A DNA stretch of 35,623 bases from Rhodocyclaceae bacterium (GCA_020445785.1 JAGRFZ010000143.1:1-35623), one strand, 5' to 3'; shown: positions 23,897 to 34,635, numbered from the stretch's first letter. The notes: generated by a model not told the origin, from the sequence alone. Translations and numbers: made by a program.

Positions 23897-24892
23897 ATGC
23901 GAATCCTACTGGCGATCCTGTTGTCGGCAATGACCTCGCTGCCCAGTGCGGCGGAGCCGATCGTTCTCAAGTTCAGTCATGTCGTGGCGGTCGGCACGCC
24001 CAAGGGCAAGGCCGCCCAGCGCTTCAAGGATCTGGCCGAGAAGTACACCGGCGGCGCTGTCCGGGTCGAGGTCTACGCGGACAGCAGCCTGTACAAGGAC
24101 AAGGAAGAGTTCGAGGCGCTGCAGCTCGGTGCGGTGCAGATGATCGCGCCGTCACTGGCCAAGTTCAGTCCGCTCGGGATCCACAGCTTCGAAGTGTTCG
24201 ACCTGCCGTTCCTGTTCGATACGGAGGAACAACTCCATCGGGTCACCGGCGGCGAGGTCGGGCGGTCGCTGCTGGAATCGCTCGAAGTACGGGGAATCAA
24301 GGGGCTGGCCTTCTGGGACAATGGCTTCAAGTCCTTCTCGGCCGACCGTGCGATACGCCGACCCCAGGATCTGCGCGGCCTGCGCATGCGCATCCAGTCG
24401 TCCCGCACCTTGTACGAACAGATGCGCACGCTCGGTGCCCAGCCCGAGGTGATGGCCTTTTCCGAGGTGTATCAGGCGCTCAAGGCCGGTGTCGTGGATG
24501 GCACCGAGAACCCGCATTCGAACCTCTTCACGCAACGCATGCACGAAGTGCAATCCCACGTCACGGTGTCGCGCCATGGCTACCTCGGCTATGCGGTGCT
24601 GACCAACCTGCGCTTCTGGGATTCCTTGCCGGGCCGCATCCGCGATGCACTCGAGCGGGCGATGGCCGAGGCCTCCGCCTATGCCAACAGTATCGCGGCG
24701 ATGGAGAACGCCAAGGCCATCGACCGGGTCAAGGCCTTCGGCGGTACCGCAGTGTACGAACTCACCGCCGAGGAACGCGCCGAGTTCCGCCGAGTGCTGC
24801 TGCCGGTGCATCGGAAGATGGAGGATCGAATCGGCCGCGATCTGGTGCGGGCGGTGTACCGGGCCACCGGTTTCGACGCCACCATCGACTGA
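23897..24892 (+). CDS. dctP: TRAP transporter solute-binding protein, DctP type
   Basis: A 331-aa periplasmic substrate-binding protein of the DctP (TAXI-independent) TRAP family. It has a signal peptide (about 1-19, SAA|EP). The mature protein starts IVLKFSHVVAVGTPKGKAA, typical of DctP. The ligand-binding block LRGLRMRIQSSRTLYEQM, then GAQPEVMAFSEVYQALKAGVVDGTENP (read in two parts), carries the conserved Arg that grips the substrate carboxylate. The start ATG follows GAGCG, a modest ribosome binding site. The small and large membrane subunits (DctQ, DctM) that should work with it are not adjacent: the next gene is ndk. It may serve a transporter encoded elsewhere or act as a periplasmic co-sensor for the divergent kinase. 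Confidence 0.92.
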   Translation: MRILLAILLSAMTSLPSAAEPIVLKFSHVVAVGTPKGKAAQRFKDLAEKYTGGAVRVEVYADSSLYKDKEEFEALQLGAVQMIAPSLAKFSPLGIHSFEVFDLPFLFDTEEQLHRVTGGEVGRSLLESLEVRGIKGLAFWDNGFKSFSADRAIRRPQDLRGLRMRIQSSRTLYEQMRTLGAQPEVMAFSEVYQALKAGVVDGTENPHSNLFTQRMHEVQSHVTVSRHGYLGYAVLTNLRFWDSLPGRIRDALERAMAEASAYANSIAAMENAKAIDRVKAFGGTAVYELTAEERAEFRRVLLPVHRKMEDRIGRDLVRAVYRATGFDATID

Positions 24893-25024
24893 GCGCGGTC
24901 GGCCCGCCCCTGCTGCGACCGCAAAGGCCAGCCGCTGCCTCGGGCTTGCGGGTAAGCGGGGCGCCTTTGCTGCTAAAATGGCGCGTTACGCTGCAGTGCA
25001 GTTATTTTCAATCCGGAGTTTTAC

Positions 25025-25450
25025 ATGGCAATCGAACGTACCCTGTCCATCATCAAGCCCGATGCGGTCGCGAAGAACGTGATCGGCAGCATCTACCAGC
25101 GTTTCGAGCAAGGTGGCCTGAAGATCGTGGCAGCGCGGATGGTGCACCTCTCGGCGCAGGAAGCCGGCCAGTTCTACGCAGTGCATAAGGAACGCCCCTT
25201 CTTCAAGGATCTGGTCGAGTTCATGACCTCGGGGCCGGTGATGGTGCAGGTGCTCGAGGGCGAGAACGCGATCGCCAGGAATCGTGAGCTGATGGGCGCG
25301 ACCAACCCGAAGGAAGCGGCTGCCGGCACCATTCGCGCGGATTTCGCCGAATCGATCGATGCCAACGCGGTGCATGGCTCGGATGCGCCCGAGACCGCTG
25401 CGGTCGAAGTGGCCTTCTTCTTCCCCGGCATCAACGTCTACGCGCGCTGA
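25025..25450 (+). CDS. ndk: Nucleoside diphosphate kinase
   Basis: Transfers the gamma-phosphate from ATP to nucleoside diphosphates through a phospho-histidine. The 141-aa protein is the normal length. It starts [15 protein letters not shown] and has the active-site segment ANAVHGSD with His117, preceded by [17 protein letters not shown] 25025 follows CCGGAG. A -10-like TAAAAT sits at 24974-24979 without a good -35. It is the first gene of the plus-strand housekeeping series; a strong hairpin separates it from rlmN. Confidence 0.97.
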   Translation: MAIERTLSIIKPDAVAKNVIGSIYQRFEQGGLKIVAARMVHLSAQEAGQFYAVHKERPFFKDLVEFMTSGPVMVQVLEGENAIARNRELMGATNPKEAAAGTIRADFAESIDANAVHGSDAPETAAVEVAFFFPGINVYAR

Positions 25451-25452
25451 GG

Positions 25453-25480
25453 ACGGCGCCGCCGCCACCGGCGGGCGGCG
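25453..25480 (+). terminator. Strong hairpin between ndk and rlmN
   Basis: Perfect 9-bp GC-only stem (25453-25461 with 25472-25480) with a 10-nt loop that can pair further (GCC/GGC). It starts 2 bases after the ndk stop codon. No T-run follows, so partial termination, attenuation or 3'-end protection of the ndk message is more likely than full termination. Confidence 0.5.
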
Positions 25481-25510
25481 CCCGCGAGCGCGCCCGCCGA
25501 AGACGATCCC

Positions 25511-26608
25511 ATGAATCCGACTCCGGTCAATCTGCTCGATTTCGATGTGGACGGCCTCGCCGCGTGGTTTGCCGCGCAGGGCGAGAAGCCTTTCCGCGCA
25601 CGCCAGGTCATGCGCTGGCTGCACCGCGAAGGCTGCACCGATTTCTCGCGGATGACCGACGTCGCCAAGAGCCTGCGCGCGCGGCTGGCGGAACAGGCCT
25701 GTGTGCGGCCACCGGCGCCGATCTCGGATCGGGTCTCGGCGGATGGCACCCGCAAGTGGCTGCTCGACGTCGGCGCCGGCAACGCGGTCGAGACGGTGTT
25801 CATCCCGGAGGCCACGCGCGGCACCCTGTGCGTATCCTCGCAGGCGGGCTGTGCCCTCGACTGCGCGTTCTGCTCGACCGGCAAACAAGGTTTCAATCGC
25901 AATCTCTCCGCGGCCGAGATCATCGGCCAGCTTTGGCTTGCCAATCGCCTGCTCGGCGGCGCTGCCGATGGCGAACGGGTGGTGAGCAACGTGGTCATGA
26001 TGGGCATGGGCGAGCCGCTGACCAACCTCGACAACGTCATCCGGGCACTGCGGCTGATGCTGGACGATCATGCCTACGGCCTGTCGCGACGGCGCGTCAC
26101 GGTGTCGACCTCGGGTATCGTGCCGGCCATGGATCGTCTCCGGGAGGAATGCCCGGTCGCGCTGGCGGTGTCGCTGCACGCCCCCAACGATGGCTTGCGC
26201 GACCGCCTCGTGCCGATCAACGCCAAGTACCCGCTGGCCCAGTTGCTGGCGGCATGCCGACGCTACCTCGACCGTGCGCCACGTGACTTCGTGACTTTCG
26301 AGTATGTCATGCTCGATGGCGTGAACGACCACGACGGCCATGCCCGCGAGCTGATCACGATCGCCGCCGAGGTGCCGTGCAAGTTCAACTTGATTCCGTT
26401 CAATCCCTTCCCCGGCTCGCCTTTCCGGCGCAGCCCGGCAGCGCGCATCCGCCACTTCGCCGGCCTCCTGGCAGAGGCCGGCATCGTTGCCACTACGCGC
26501 AAGACCCGCGGCGACGACGTGGATGCCGCCTGCGGTCAATTGGCCGGACGGGTGCAGGATCGGAGCCGCAGAATCATCCGAATGGCCGAGATGGAGCGCA
26601 AGTCATGA
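25511..26608 (+). CDS. rlmN: Dual-specificity 23S rRNA/tRNA adenine C2-methyltransferase
   Basis: Radical SAM enzyme that methylates C2 of A2503 in 23S rRNA and of A37 in certain tRNAs. The 365-aa protein has the cluster motif CALDCAFC (C114, C118, C121), the N-terminal RlmN domain ([18 protein letters not shown]), the [13 protein letters not shown] block and the C-terminal [19 protein letters not shown] that holds the methyl-carrying cysteine. The start ATG is 60 bases after ndk. Its stop codon overlaps the pilW start (ATGA). Confidence 0.97.
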   Translation: MNPTPVNLLDFDVDGLAAWFAAQGEKPFRARQVMRWLHREGCTDFSRMTDVAKSLRARLAEQACVRPPAPISDRVSADGTRKWLLDVGAGNAVETVFIPEATRGTLCVSSQAGCALDCAFCSTGKQGFNRNLSAAEIIGQLWLANRLLGGAADGERVVSNVVMMGMGEPLTNLDNVIRALRLMLDDHAYGLSRRRVTVSTSGIVPAMDRLREECPVALAVSLHAPNDGLRDRLVPINAKYPLAQLLAACRRYLDRAPRDFVTFEYVMLDGVNDHDGHARELITIAAEVPCKFNLIPFNPFPGSPFRRSPAARIRHFAGLLAEAGIVATTRKTRGDDVDAACGQLAGRVQDRSRRIIRMAEMERKS

Positions 26609-27393
26609 AGTCCGCCCTCGCTGGACTCGCCCTGCTGGTTCTTGCGGGTTGTGCCGGCGTGACCGCGCCGCCGCTTTCGGGCAACGCCCAACGGCCGGTG
26701 TCGGAGCTGCCGACGACGACCCAGGCGCAGGCCGCGGCGAAGATCCACGTCGAACTGGGCACGGCCTACTTCCAGGCGCAGCGCTTCGGTGTCGCGCTCG
26801 ACGAGGCGCGTCTGGCCCAGTCGATCGATCCGAACTACGCGCCGACCTATCATCTGTTGGGCCAGGTCTACATGTTCCTGGAAGATCCGGATTCTGCCCG
26901 GCGCAACTTCGAACAGGCGGCCAGGCTCGCGCCCGGCGACCCCGAGGTCAACAACAGCTACGGCTGGTTCCTGTGCGCCATGGGCGAGGAGAAGCAGGGG
27001 CTCGAGCGCCTGGCGACGGTGGTGCGCAATCCGTATTACCGGACCCCGACCCGGCCCTATACCAATGCCGGCCTGTGCCATTTGCGGCTGAGCGACGACG
27101 ACTCGGCCCAGACGCAGTTCCTGCGTGCTGCCCAGGCCGACCCCAAGAACGCGCTGGCTCGCTACCACCTGGCGGCGATCGCCTACCGCCGCGGCGCGAT
27201 CGAGACCGCCAGGCACTACCTCGCCGAGGTGCACGACCTCGCCGAGCCGACGCCCGATTCGCTGTGGCTGGGCGTTCGACTCGAGCGCAAGGCCGGCAAC
27301 CGCGACAATGAGCAGGCTTATGCGGCCCAGTTGCGCTCGCGCTTCCCGACCTCGCGCGAGTACGAGAACTACAGCAAGGGACAGTTCGAGTGA
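26605..27393 (+). CDS. pilW: Type IV pilus assembly lipoprotein PilW/PilF
   Basis: A 262-aa outer-membrane pilotin-type lipoprotein needed for type IV pilus secretin assembly or pilus stability. The signal peptide ends in the lipobox LAGC (Cys16). TPR repeats follow: [27 protein letters not shown], then [35 protein letters not shown] and further units, quoted only in part here. The conserved [12 protein letters not shown] segment is typical of PilW/PilF. ATG 26605 overlaps the rlmN stop, and its own stop overlaps the rodZ GTG start, so the three are translationally linked. The same order (rlmN-pilW-rodZ) is common in beta- and gamma-proteobacteria. Confidence 0.93.
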   Translation: MKSALAGLALLVLAGCAGVTAPPLSGNAQRPVSELPTTTQAQAAAKIHVELGTAYFQAQRFGVALDEARLAQSIDPNYAPTYHLLGQVYMFLEDPDSARRNFEQAARLAPGDPEVNNSYGWFLCAMGEEKQGLERLATVVRNPYYRTPTRPYTNAGLCHLRLSDDDSAQTQFLRAAQADPKNALARYHLAAIAYRRGAIETARHYLAEVHDLAEPTPDSLWLGVRLERKAGNRDNEQAYAAQLRSRFPTSREYENYSKGQFE

Positions 27394-28526
27394 ACGCAGA
27401 TACGGATCCCCAGTACTTCGACGGCGACGCGCGGACCACGCTGTCGGTCGGCGCGCAGTTGCGCGCTGCCCGCGAGATGCGCGGCCTGACCATCGGCGAC
27501 GTCGCCTATTCGCTGAAATTGAATCCACGCCAGGTCGAAGCCCTCGAGCACGAACGCTTCGACCTGCTGCCGGGGCGGGCCTTCGCGCGGGGCTTCCTGA
27601 AGAACTACGCGCGCTTCCTCGATCTCGACCCCCAGCCGCTGCTGGATGCCGCCGAGCACGCCGACGGTGTCGGCGCGATGGAGTTGGCGCCGATCTCGAA
27701 TGCCCGGGGCACCATGCCATCGCCCGACGCGCGCCTGCGTCCGTCGGTGTTTCCTGCGGCGTTGCTGGCCGTGGCCTTGTTGCTGGTGGTCGGAGCCGGC
27801 TGGTACTTCGACTGGTTTCAGCAGCCGGATCCGGCACCGCAGCTCGGTGCCGGGAGCGCGCCGGCTGAACGGCCAGTGTTCGAGCCGCCGGCGATGACGC
27901 CGCCCATGCAGGGCGTGCCTGCGGCGGTCGAGGTGCTGCCGGCCGCGCCGGCCGATGCCGCGGCATTGCCCGGCAGTACCGTCGGCGACGGGATGGTGGC
28001 CGCGCCGCAACTCGGTGCACTCGCGCCGGCAGTCGAGGCCGCGGATGGCGTCGGCGCCGATGGACCCGCACCGGCCGGCGCCGACGGCGCGCAGGTGGAC
28101 GCCGCACAGGGCGCCGTCGCCGCCGATGGCCCGCAGGCGCAAGGGGCGGGCGGTGAGGCGGCGACTGCCGGCGCGCCGGGAACCGACGTCGAGCCGCCGA
28201 CGCCGGCCGCGGATGCCGGCGCCGTTGCCGAGCCCGCCGCGGCAGCGGTGGCCGCCGCCGAGGTGACCGCCGAAGCCCAGGCCACGGACCAGCAGAGCCT
28301 GGTCTTCCGTTTTTCCGAAGACGCCTGGGTCGAGGTGCGGGACGGCTCCGGCCGCATCATCATGTCCCGGATCGGCCAGGCGGGTACCGTCGAGAAGCTG
28401 CAGGGCCGGCCACCGTTCGCGCTGGTCATCGGCAATGCCGCCAAGGTCAGCCTGCAGCATGACGGCGAGCCGGTGGATCTGACCAAGCACACGCGGGTCA
28501 GCGTCGCGCGCCTGAAGCTCCAATGA
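27390..28526 (+). CDS. rodZ: Cell-shape protein RodZ
   Basis: A 378-aa bitopic membrane protein that links MreB filaments to the elongation machinery. A cytoplasmic helix-turn-helix (about 18-85: [44 protein letters not shown]) is the MreB-binding part. One transmembrane helix spans about 119-141. A periplasmic linker of about 150 residues is almost wholly Ala, Gly, Pro, Val and Asp and probably disordered. The C-terminal DUF4115 domain (about 300-378) contains [20 protein letters not shown]. The start is GTG 27390, overlapping the pilW stop (GTGA). The stop overlaps the ispG start. Confidence 0.93.
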   Translation: MNADTDPQYFDGDARTTLSVGAQLRAAREMRGLTIGDVAYSLKLNPRQVEALEHERFDLLPGRAFARGFLKNYARFLDLDPQPLLDAAEHADGVGAMELAPISNARGTMPSPDARLRPSVFPAALLAVALLLVVGAGWYFDWFQQPDPAPQLGAGSAPAERPVFEPPAMTPPMQGVPAAVEVLPAAPADAAALPGSTVGDGMVAAPQLGALAPAVEAADGVGADGPAPAGADGAQVDAAQGAVAADGPQAQGAGGEAATAGAPGTDVEPPTPAADAGAVAEPAAAAVAAAEVTAEAQATDQQSLVFRFSEDAWVEVRDGSGRIIMSRIGQAGTVEKLQGRPPFALVIGNAAKVSLQHDGEPVDLTKHTRVSVARLKLQ

Positions 28527-29785
28527 ACGTTGCGGACAAGGCAGGCACGATGGCGGCGGCAACGCCGCGGCGCACCAGCCGGCGAGTAGACGTGGCCGGT
28601 GTGGCGATCGGCGGCGACGCGCCGGTGGTGGTGCAGTCGATGACCAACACCGACACCGCCGACGTCATCGGCAGTGCGATCCAAGTCGCGGAATTGGCGC
28701 GGGCCGGTTCCGAACTGGTGCGGCTGACGGTCAACAACAATGCGGCCGCCCGGGCCGTGCCCGAAATCCGCGAGCAGTTGGCGCGCATGAACCTGGAGGT
28801 GCCGCTGGTCGGCGACTTCCATTACAACGGCCACACCTTGCTGAGCCGGCACCCGGCCTGCGCCGAGGCGTTGGCGAAGTTTCGCATCAATCCCGGCAAT
28901 GTCGGCGGCGGCGCCCAGCGGGATTCCCGTTTTGCCGAGATCGTCGAGATCGCCTGCCGCTACGACAAGCCGGTGCGGATCGGGGTCAATTGGGGCAGCC
29001 TCGACCAGTCGGTACTGGCCCGCATCATGGACGAGAACGCCCACCGCAGCGAGCCGCGCGATGCCGGTGCGGTGATGCGCGAAGCGCTCGTGACCTCGGC
29101 GCTGGAGTCGGCGCACAAGGCCGAAGAGTACGGTCTCGGCGAAAACCGAATCATCCTGTCGGCCAAGGTCTCGTCGGTGCAGGACCTGATCGCGGTCTAT
29201 CGCGACCTCGCAGGGCGTTGCGACTATCCGCTGCACCTGGGGCTGACCGAGGCCGGCATGGGTTCGAAGGGCATCGTCGCGTCGACCGCGGCGCTGGCGG
29301 TGCTGCTGCAGGAGGGCATCGGCGACACCATCCGGGTGTCGCTGACGCCGGAGCCGGGTGGCAGCCGCAGCCAGGAAGTCGTGGTGGCGCAGGAGATCCT
29401 GCAGACCATGGGCTTGCGGGCATTCACGCCGATGGTCACGGCCTGTCCGGGTTGCGGGCGGACCACCAGCACCTTTTTTCAGGAACTGGCGGCCGAGGTG
29501 CAGGGCTTCGTGCGCGACAACATGCCGCGCTGGCGCGATGCCCACGACGGCGTCGAAAACCTCACGCTGGCGGTGATGGGCTGCGTCGTCAATGGCCCTG
29601 GCGAAAGCAAGCATGCGAACATCGGCATCTCGCTGCCGGGCACCGGGGAATCGCCCGCCGCGCCGGTCTTCGAAGACGGTGAAAAGACCATCACCCTGCG
29701 CGGCGAGGGCATCACCGAAGAGTTCAAGGCGATAATCGAACGCTACGTCGCGCGACGCTACCCCCGCAAGGGCGGTGCGCGCTGA
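28523..29785 (+). CDS. ispG: 4-hydroxy-3-methylbut-2-en-1-yl diphosphate synthase
   Basis: [4Fe-4S] enzyme of the non-mevalonate isoprenoid pathway; it converts MEcPP to HMBPP using flavodoxin or ferredoxin electrons. The 420-aa form is longer than E. coli IspG (372 aa), as usual in betaproteobacteria. The TIM-barrel part begins [14 protein letters not shown]. The cluster ligands are visible in [10 protein letters not shown] and [10 protein letters not shown], which also contains the conserved Glu. ATG 28523 overlaps the rodZ stop (ATGA). hisS follows after 27 bases. Confidence 0.97.
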   Translation: MNVADKAGTMAAATPRRTSRRVDVAGVAIGGDAPVVVQSMTNTDTADVIGSAIQVAELARAGSELVRLTVNNNAAARAVPEIREQLARMNLEVPLVGDFHYNGHTLLSRHPACAEALAKFRINPGNVGGGAQRDSRFAEIVEIACRYDKPVRIGVNWGSLDQSVLARIMDENAHRSEPRDAGAVMREALVTSALESAHKAEEYGLGENRIILSAKVSSVQDLIAVYRDLAGRCDYPLHLGLTEAGMGSKGIVASTAALAVLLQEGIGDTIRVSLTPEPGGSRSQEVVVAQEILQTMGLRAFTPMVTACPGCGRTTSTFFQELAAEVQGFVRDNMPRWRDAHDGVENLTLAVMGCVVNGPGESKHANIGISLPGTGESPAAPVFEDGEKTITLRGEGITEEFKAIIERYVARRYPRKGGAR

Positions 29786-29812
29786 CCGGCGGCAACGGCG
29801 GCATTTCCATCC

Positions 29813-31105
29813 ATGAGTCAGACTTTGCAAGCCGTACGCGGCATGAACGACATCCTGCCCGACGAGGCGGAGGCCTGGGACGCATTCGAGGAAATCGTGC
29901 GCGACTGGCTGCGCGCCTACGGCTACCGGCCGATCCGCATGCCGCTGGTGGAACCGACACCGCTGTTCAAGCGGGCGATCGGCGAGGTCACCGATATTGT
30001 CGAAAAGGAGATGTACTCCTTCGTCGACGCCTTGAACGGCGACCAACTGACCTTGCGCCCCGAAGGCACCGCGTCGTGCGTGCGGGCGACGATCCAGCAC
30101 AAACTGCTCCACGCCGGTCCCCAGCGGCTCTACTATTGGGGCCCGATGTACCGCCACGAACGGCCGCAAAAGGGGCGCTACCGGCAATTCCACCAGATCG
30201 GTGTCGAAGCCCTCGGCCACGCCGGGCCCGACATCGACGCCGAGTTGATCCTGATGGGCGCACGCCTGTGGGACGATCTCGCGCTGGAAGACGTCAGGCT
30301 GGAGCTGAACTCTCTCGGCAGCAGCATCGAGCGGGCAGCCCACCGCAGTGCCCTGGTGGCGTATCTGCAGGCCCGTCACGACCAACTCGACGACGACGGA
30401 CGGCGGCGGCTGCACAGCAATCCGTTGCGCATCCTCGACACCAAGAATCCTGAGCTGCAGGCGCTGGTCGAGGGCGCGCCGAAGCTGATCGATTACCTGG
30501 GCGAGGAGTCACTGGCCCATTTCGAGGCGGTCCAGCAGGTACTCCGGGATGCCGGCATTCCCTACCGGATCAATCCGCGGCTGGTGCGCGGGCTGGACTA
30601 CTACAACCGAACCGTGTTCGAGTGGGTGACCGACAGCCTCGGCGCCCAGGGCACGGTTTGCGCGGGTGGGCGCTACGACGGGCTGATCGAGCAACTCGGC
30701 GGCAAGCCCGCGCCGGCCGCCGGTTTCGCGATCGGGGTCGAGCGGGTGCTGGCGCTGTGGCAGGCGGGCGGCGGCAGCGGCGAGCAGATCGTCCCCGACG
30801 CCTACCTGGTGCATGTCGGCGAGGCCGCAGGCCGGATGGCCTTCCGTGTGGCCGAGGACCTGCGTGGCTGGGGTATCGACGTCGTCATGCACTGCGGCGG
30901 CGGCAGCTTCAAGTCGCAGATGAAGAAAGCCGACGCCAGCGGTGCGGGGGCGGCGTTGCTGATCGGCGAAGACGAAGCGGCGGCGGGCGAGGTCACGCTC
31001 AAGCCGCTGCGTGGCGGCGAGCAGCGGCGGGTCCCGGTGGGCCGGTTGGCCGACGAGATGATGGAAGAAATCTTACAAGTGGATGGTGACGATGGCGGCG
31101 TTTGA
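29813..31105 (+). CDS. hisS: Histidine-tRNA ligase
   Basis: Class II aminoacyl-tRNA synthetase that charges tRNA-His. The 430-aa protein shows the start [13 protein letters not shown], motif 2 [26 protein letters not shown] (read as [16 protein letters not shown]), histidine-specific [15 protein letters not shown] and GRYDGL, and motif 3 [12 protein letters not shown]. The C-terminal anticodon-binding domain starts near [12 protein letters not shown] 29813 has only a weak ribosome binding site. Its last 14 bases overlap the start of yfgM. Confidence 0.98.
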   Translation: MSQTLQAVRGMNDILPDEAEAWDAFEEIVRDWLRAYGYRPIRMPLVEPTPLFKRAIGEVTDIVEKEMYSFVDALNGDQLTLRPEGTASCVRATIQHKLLHAGPQRLYYWGPMYRHERPQKGRYRQFHQIGVEALGHAGPDIDAELILMGARLWDDLALEDVRLELNSLGSSIERAAHRSALVAYLQARHDQLDDDGRRRLHSNPLRILDTKNPELQALVEGAPKLIDYLGEESLAHFEAVQQVLRDAGIPYRINPRLVRGLDYYNRTVFEWVTDSLGAQGTVCAGGRYDGLIEQLGGKPAPAAGFAIGVERVLALWQAGGGSGEQIVPDAYLVHVGEAAGRMAFRVAEDLRGWGIDVVMHCGGGSFKSQMKKADASGAGAALLIGEDEAAAGEVTLKPLRGGEQRRVPVGRLADEMMEEILQVDGDDGGV

Positions 31106-31733
31106 CCTTGAAGAACAGGAACAGCTCTCCCAACTCAAGGCGTGGTGGGAGGAGTACGGCAAGAAGCTGGTGGCGCTCGGTTTCCTGGTCCTGCTGGCGG
31201 TGATCGGGCGGTCGGTGTGGCAGAACCACCGCGACGGCCAGGCGAGCGAGGCATCCGCGCTCTATGCCAGCGTGCTGACCGCGGAAGGCAACCCACAACA
31301 GGCGCGGGAAGCGGCGGGCCGTATCCTGCAGAACTACGACGCTACGGCCTACGCTTATCTCGGCGCGCTGGCTGCCGGAAAGATCCAGGCCAAGGCCGAT
31401 GATCTGCAGAACGCTGCCAGCCAGTTGTCCTGGGTGGTGAGCCGTGCGCCGGAGGCGTCGGTGCGGGACATCGCCCGCCTGCGGCTGGCGGCGTTGCAGT
31501 TCGACCAGGCCGATCACGCGGCCGCGCTGGCGACCCTGGCGGCGACGCCGGTGGAGGAACTGGCGGCCGGATTCGCCGACTTGCGGGGCGACATCCTCGC
31601 CGCCGACGGCAAGCTCGACGAGGCACGGACGGCCTATCGCGCGGCGCTCGAATCGGTCGCCAGCGGTGGCGGTGCGGCGCGCATGCGCGAGATCGTCCAG
31701 GTCAAGCTGGACGCACTGGGAGAGGCTCGGTGA
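31092..31733 (+). CDS. yfgM: YfgM-family membrane-anchored TPR protein
   Basis: A 213-aa protein with a short cytoplasmic N terminus ([22 protein letters not shown]), one transmembrane helix ([18 protein letters not shown], about 26-44) and a periplasmic TPR-like part. In E. coli, YfgM is an ancillary partner of SecYEG and PpiD that helps hand over exported proteins. The length is near the E. coli value (206 aa). Two starts are possible, ATG 31083 and ATG 31092; I prefer 31092, with GGATGGTG before it. It lies between hisS and bamB, as in E. coli, and its stop overlaps the bamB GTG start. Confidence 0.92.
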   Translation: MAAFDLEEQEQLSQLKAWWEEYGKKLVALGFLVLLAVIGRSVWQNHRDGQASEASALYASVLTAEGNPQQAREAAGRILQNYDATAYAYLGALAAGKIQAKADDLQNAASQLSWVVSRAPEASVRDIARLRLAALQFDQADHAAALATLAATPVEELAAGFADLRGDILAADGKLDEARTAYRAALESVASGGGAARMREIVQVKLDALGEAR

Positions 31734-32896
31734 GGTCGATCTCCTTCGGCGGCGGGGAGCTCGTCGGCGCGATCCGGCGCAGGGCGATGTTGCCGCTGCT
31801 GGCCGCCATGCTGGCCGGGTGCGGCACCTTCGGTTCGGACCGGGAGCTGCCGCCATTGCCCGAGTTCGTCACCGGTGCGCGGCTCGAACTGGCGTGGAAG
31901 ACGCGATTGAAGGGCTCTCCGATCTACCATCCGGCGCCGGCCGTGGTCGGCCGCCAGGCGGCGATTCTGGCCGGTGTGGACGGTGTCGTCGAACGACGTG
32001 AGGACGGTCGGCAGGTATGGCGGGTCGCGCTGGAACAACCGTTGTCGGCCGGCGTCGGCAGTGACGGTCGGCTGGCGGTGGTGGTCACCCAGAGCGGCGA
32101 GGCCGTTGCGCTGGACGCCGCCGACGGATCCGAGAAGTGGCGAGCCAAGGTCGGCGCCGAGGTGCTGGCGGTGCCGGCAGTCACCGGCATCGCGGTGGTG
32201 GTGCGCGCCTCCGACAGCCGGGTGTTCGGCTTCTCGCCCGCCGATGGCCGCAGGATGTGGGTCTACCAGCGGCCCACGCCGGCGCTCGCGTTGCGCTCCA
32301 GTGTCGGCATGCTCACCGACGAAAACGTCGGTGTCACCGGTTTCCCGGGCGGGAAGATGGTCGCGATCAATCTCGCCAACGGCGGCGCCCTGTGGGAGCT
32401 GACCGTGGCGCTGCCGAAGGGGACGACCGAACTCGAACGCATCGCCGACGTGGTCGGCACGCCGGTGCTGGCCGGTCGCAACATCTGCGCCGTGGCCTTC
32501 CAGGGGCGCGTCGCGTGCTTCGACGCCGTTAACGGCGATCTGATGTGGTCGCGCGATATTTCCAGTGCGGTCGGGCTGACTTCCGACGGCAGTCACATCT
32601 ACCTGACCGACGAGATGGATGCCGTGATCGCCCTCGACGCGGCTACCGGCGCCAGCGTATGGAAGCAGGACAGAATGGCCGGGCGTGGCGTCGGTCGCCC
32701 GTTGGTGCTGGGAGATTTCGTGCTGGTCAGCGACGCCGAGGCCTACGTCTCGATGCTGCGGCGCGACGACGGTGCCCTGGTGGCGCGCGCCGCGACCGAC
32801 GGCAGCGGTGTCGCCGTGCCCCTCGAGCCTCTGGCGCGGGATCGCATCGCGGTGCAGACCGTTGACGGCGGCGTCTTCGTGTTCACCGCGAACTGA
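31730..32896 (+). CDS. bamB: Outer membrane assembly lipoprotein BamB
   Basis: Outer-membrane lipoprotein of the BAM complex that helps insert beta-barrel proteins. The 388-aa protein has a signal peptide with lipobox LAGC (Cys31) and an eight-bladed PQQ-like beta-propeller, seen as repeated blocks GEAVALDAADGSEKWRAKVG, GRRMWVYQRPTPALALRS, GRVACFDAVNGDLMWSRDIS and DAVIALDAATGASVWKQD. The start is GTG 31730, overlapping the yfgM stop and preceded by GAGAGG. An internal ATG at 31787 also keeps the lipobox. der follows after 15 bases. Confidence 0.95.
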   Translation: MRSISFGGGELVGAIRRRAMLPLLAAMLAGCGTFGSDRELPPLPEFVTGARLELAWKTRLKGSPIYHPAPAVVGRQAAILAGVDGVVERREDGRQVWRVALEQPLSAGVGSDGRLAVVVTQSGEAVALDAADGSEKWRAKVGAEVLAVPAVTGIAVVVRASDSRVFGFSPADGRRMWVYQRPTPALALRSSVGMLTDENVGVTGFPGGKMVAINLANGGALWELTVALPKGTTELERIADVVGTPVLAGRNICAVAFQGRVACFDAVNGDLMWSRDISSAVGLTSDGSHIYLTDEMDAVIALDAATGASVWKQDRMAGRGVGRPLVLGDFVLVSDAEAYVSMLRRDDGALVARAATDGSGVAVPLEPLARDRIAVQTVDGGVFVFTAN

Positions 32897-32911
32897 GCGG
32901 ACGGAGCGGCG

Positions 32912-34246
32912 GTGAAACCCACGATCGTGCTGGTCGGCCGACCCAATGTCGGCAAATCGACGCTGTTCAACCGGCTCACCCGCAGCCGCGACGCCCTGGT
33001 GGCCGACCAGCCCGGCCTCACCCGTGATCGCCACTACGGCATCGGCCGCGTCGGCAGTCGGGACTATCTGCTGGTGGATACGGCCGGCTTCGACCCGGTG
33101 GCCCGGGACGGCATCGTGCACGAGATGGCGCGCCAGGCCGAACAGGCGATCGCCGAGGCCGACGTGCTGTTGTTCCTGGTGGACGGCCGCAGCGGTCTCT
33201 CGCCGCACGACGAGGAGATCGCGGTCTTCCTGCGGCGCTGTCACCGACCGGTGCAATTGGTGGTGAACAAGGTCGAAGGGCGCGATCAGGGGGTCGCAGT
33301 CGCCGAGTTCCATGCCCTCGGCCTGGGGGCGCCACTGGCCGTGTCGGCAGCCCACGGCGACGGCGTCCGGGCCTTGATCGACGCGGTCCTCGCGGACTTC
33401 CCTCCCACTCCCGAAACAGCGGAGGAGGAGGACCTCTCCAGGGGCCCCCGGGTCGCGATCGTGGGGCGGCCCAACGTCGGCAAGTCCACCCTGGTCAATA
33501 CCCTGCTCGGCGAGGAGCGGGTGATTGCCTTCGACATGCCCGGCACCACCCGCGATGCGATCGCGATTCCGTTCGAGCGTAGCGGGCGCAACTACACGCT
33601 GATCGATACCGCGGGGCTGCGACGCCGCGGCAAGGTATTCGAGTCGATCGAGAAATTCTCGGTGGTCAAGACCCTGCAGGCCATCGAACAGGCCCATGTG
33701 GTGGTACTGGTGCTCGACGCCAGCCAGGATATCGCCGATCAGGATGCCCATATCGCCGGCTTCGTGGTCGAGACCGGGCGGGCGCTGGTGGTTGCCGTGA
33801 ATAAATGGGACGACGTGGACGACTACCGCCGCGAGCGGCTCAAGCTGGATATCTCGCGAAAGCTGGGGTTCCTCGGCTTCGCCCGCTTCCACTACGTGTC
33901 GGCGCTCCGACGGCAGGGGATCGGTGCGGTCATGAAATCGGTGGATGCCGCGTTTGCCGCGGCCATGGCCAAGTTGGCGACGCCGCGCCTGACCCGCACC
34001 TTGCTCGATGCGGTGAGTCGCCAGCAGCCCCCACGCCATGGCCAGTTTCGTCCCAAATTGCGCTATGCGCACCAAGGCGGCAGCAATCCGCCGGTGATCG
34101 TCGTGCATGGCAACGCGCTCGAACACGTCCCGGCTGCCTACGTGAGATATCTTGAGAGAACCTTCCTGGAGGCGTTCAAACTGCAGGGGACGCCATTACG
34201 GATACAATTCAAGACTGCGCACAACCCGTACGCGAACAAGGCGTGA
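32912..34246 (+). CDS. der: Ribosome-assembly GTPase Der (EngA)
   Basis: Essential GTPase with two tandem G domains that acts in 50S subunit maturation. The 444-aa protein has Walker [10 protein letters not shown] twice (near residues 9 and 185), DTAGF and [10 protein letters not shown] switch II segments, NKVEG and NKWDD specificity motifs, and a C-terminal KH-like domain ([31 protein letters not shown] read in part). The start is GTG 32912, preceded by GGAGCGG. It sits between bamB and hfq, an order common in betaproteobacteria. Confidence 0.97.
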   Translation: MKPTIVLVGRPNVGKSTLFNRLTRSRDALVADQPGLTRDRHYGIGRVGSRDYLLVDTAGFDPVARDGIVHEMARQAEQAIAEADVLLFLVDGRSGLSPHDEEIAVFLRRCHRPVQLVVNKVEGRDQGVAVAEFHALGLGAPLAVSAAHGDGVRALIDAVLADFPPTPETAEEEDLSRGPRVAIVGRPNVGKSTLVNTLLGEERVIAFDMPGTTRDAIAIPFERSGRNYTLIDTAGLRRRGKVFESIEKFSVVKTLQAIEQAHVVVLVLDASQDIADQDAHIAGFVVETGRALVVAVNKWDDVDDYRRERLKLDISRKLGFLGFARFHYVSALRRQGIGAVMKSVDAAFAAAMAKLATPRLTRTLLDAVSRQQPPRHGQFRPKLRYAHQGGSNPPVIVVHGNALEHVPAAYVRYLERTFLEAFKLQGTPLRIQFKTAHNPYANKA

Positions 34247-34347
34247 TCCACACCCTGAAGGTCGATCCGCAGCCTGCCCAGGTGGCATGTGGCAGTGCAG
34301 CGGAAAATCCTTTAGATTAGCCAGCCACACTCAAAGAGGTTTATAAA

Positions 34348-34587
34348 ATGAGCAATAAGGGGCAACTTCTCCAAGACCCTTTCCTGAACACGCTACGCCG
34401 CGAACACATTCCGGTCTCGATCTATCTGGTGAACGGCATCAAGCTGCAGGGCCAGATCGAGTCGTTCGACCAGTACGTCGTGCTGCTCAAGAATACGGTG
34501 ACGCAGATGGTGTACAAGCACGCCATTTCCACCGTGGTCCCGGCACGGCCGGTCAATTTCCAACACGATCAGGGTGACGGCAACTGA
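34348..34587 (+). CDS. hfq: RNA chaperone Hfq
   Basis: Sm-like hexameric RNA chaperone that brings small RNAs and mRNAs together. The 79-aa protein has the Sm1 motif region [29 protein letters not shown] (read as [11 protein letters not shown] and [13 protein letters not shown]), [10 protein letters not shown], and Sm2 [14 protein letters not shown] with the proximal-face YKH. The C-terminal tail is very short, as in many betaproteobacteria. ATG 34348 follows AGAGG. The 101-base spacer after der has a -10-like TAGATT at 34313-34318 and probably carries its own promoter. Confidence 0.98.
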   Translation: MSNKGQLLQDPFLNTLRREHIPVSIYLVNGIKLQGQIESFDQYVVLLKNTVTQMVYKHAISTVVPARPVNFQHDQGDGN

Positions 34588-34635
34588 ATTCGTTCGTGCA
34601 GCCCAGGGGCGATGAAGGCGCCTCGATGAGCGTCG

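Noticed and set aside
21718-25188. A 1156-codon plus-strand open frame.
   Set aside because: It is antisense to the sensor kinase and out of frame with dctP and ndk, all of which are well supported.
27818-30415. An 865-codon minus-strand open frame.
   Set aside because: Antisense to rodZ, ispG and hisS; His/Arg-rich composition typical of shadow frames.
31634-34126. An 830-codon minus-strand open frame.
   Set aside because: Antisense to bamB and der; no domain and no ribosome binding site.
34281-34300. A sigma54-like TGGCA...TGCA sequence upstream of hfq.
   Set aside because: The GG and GC doublets are 11 bases apart rather than 10, and the -24 and -12 boxes are otherwise weak.
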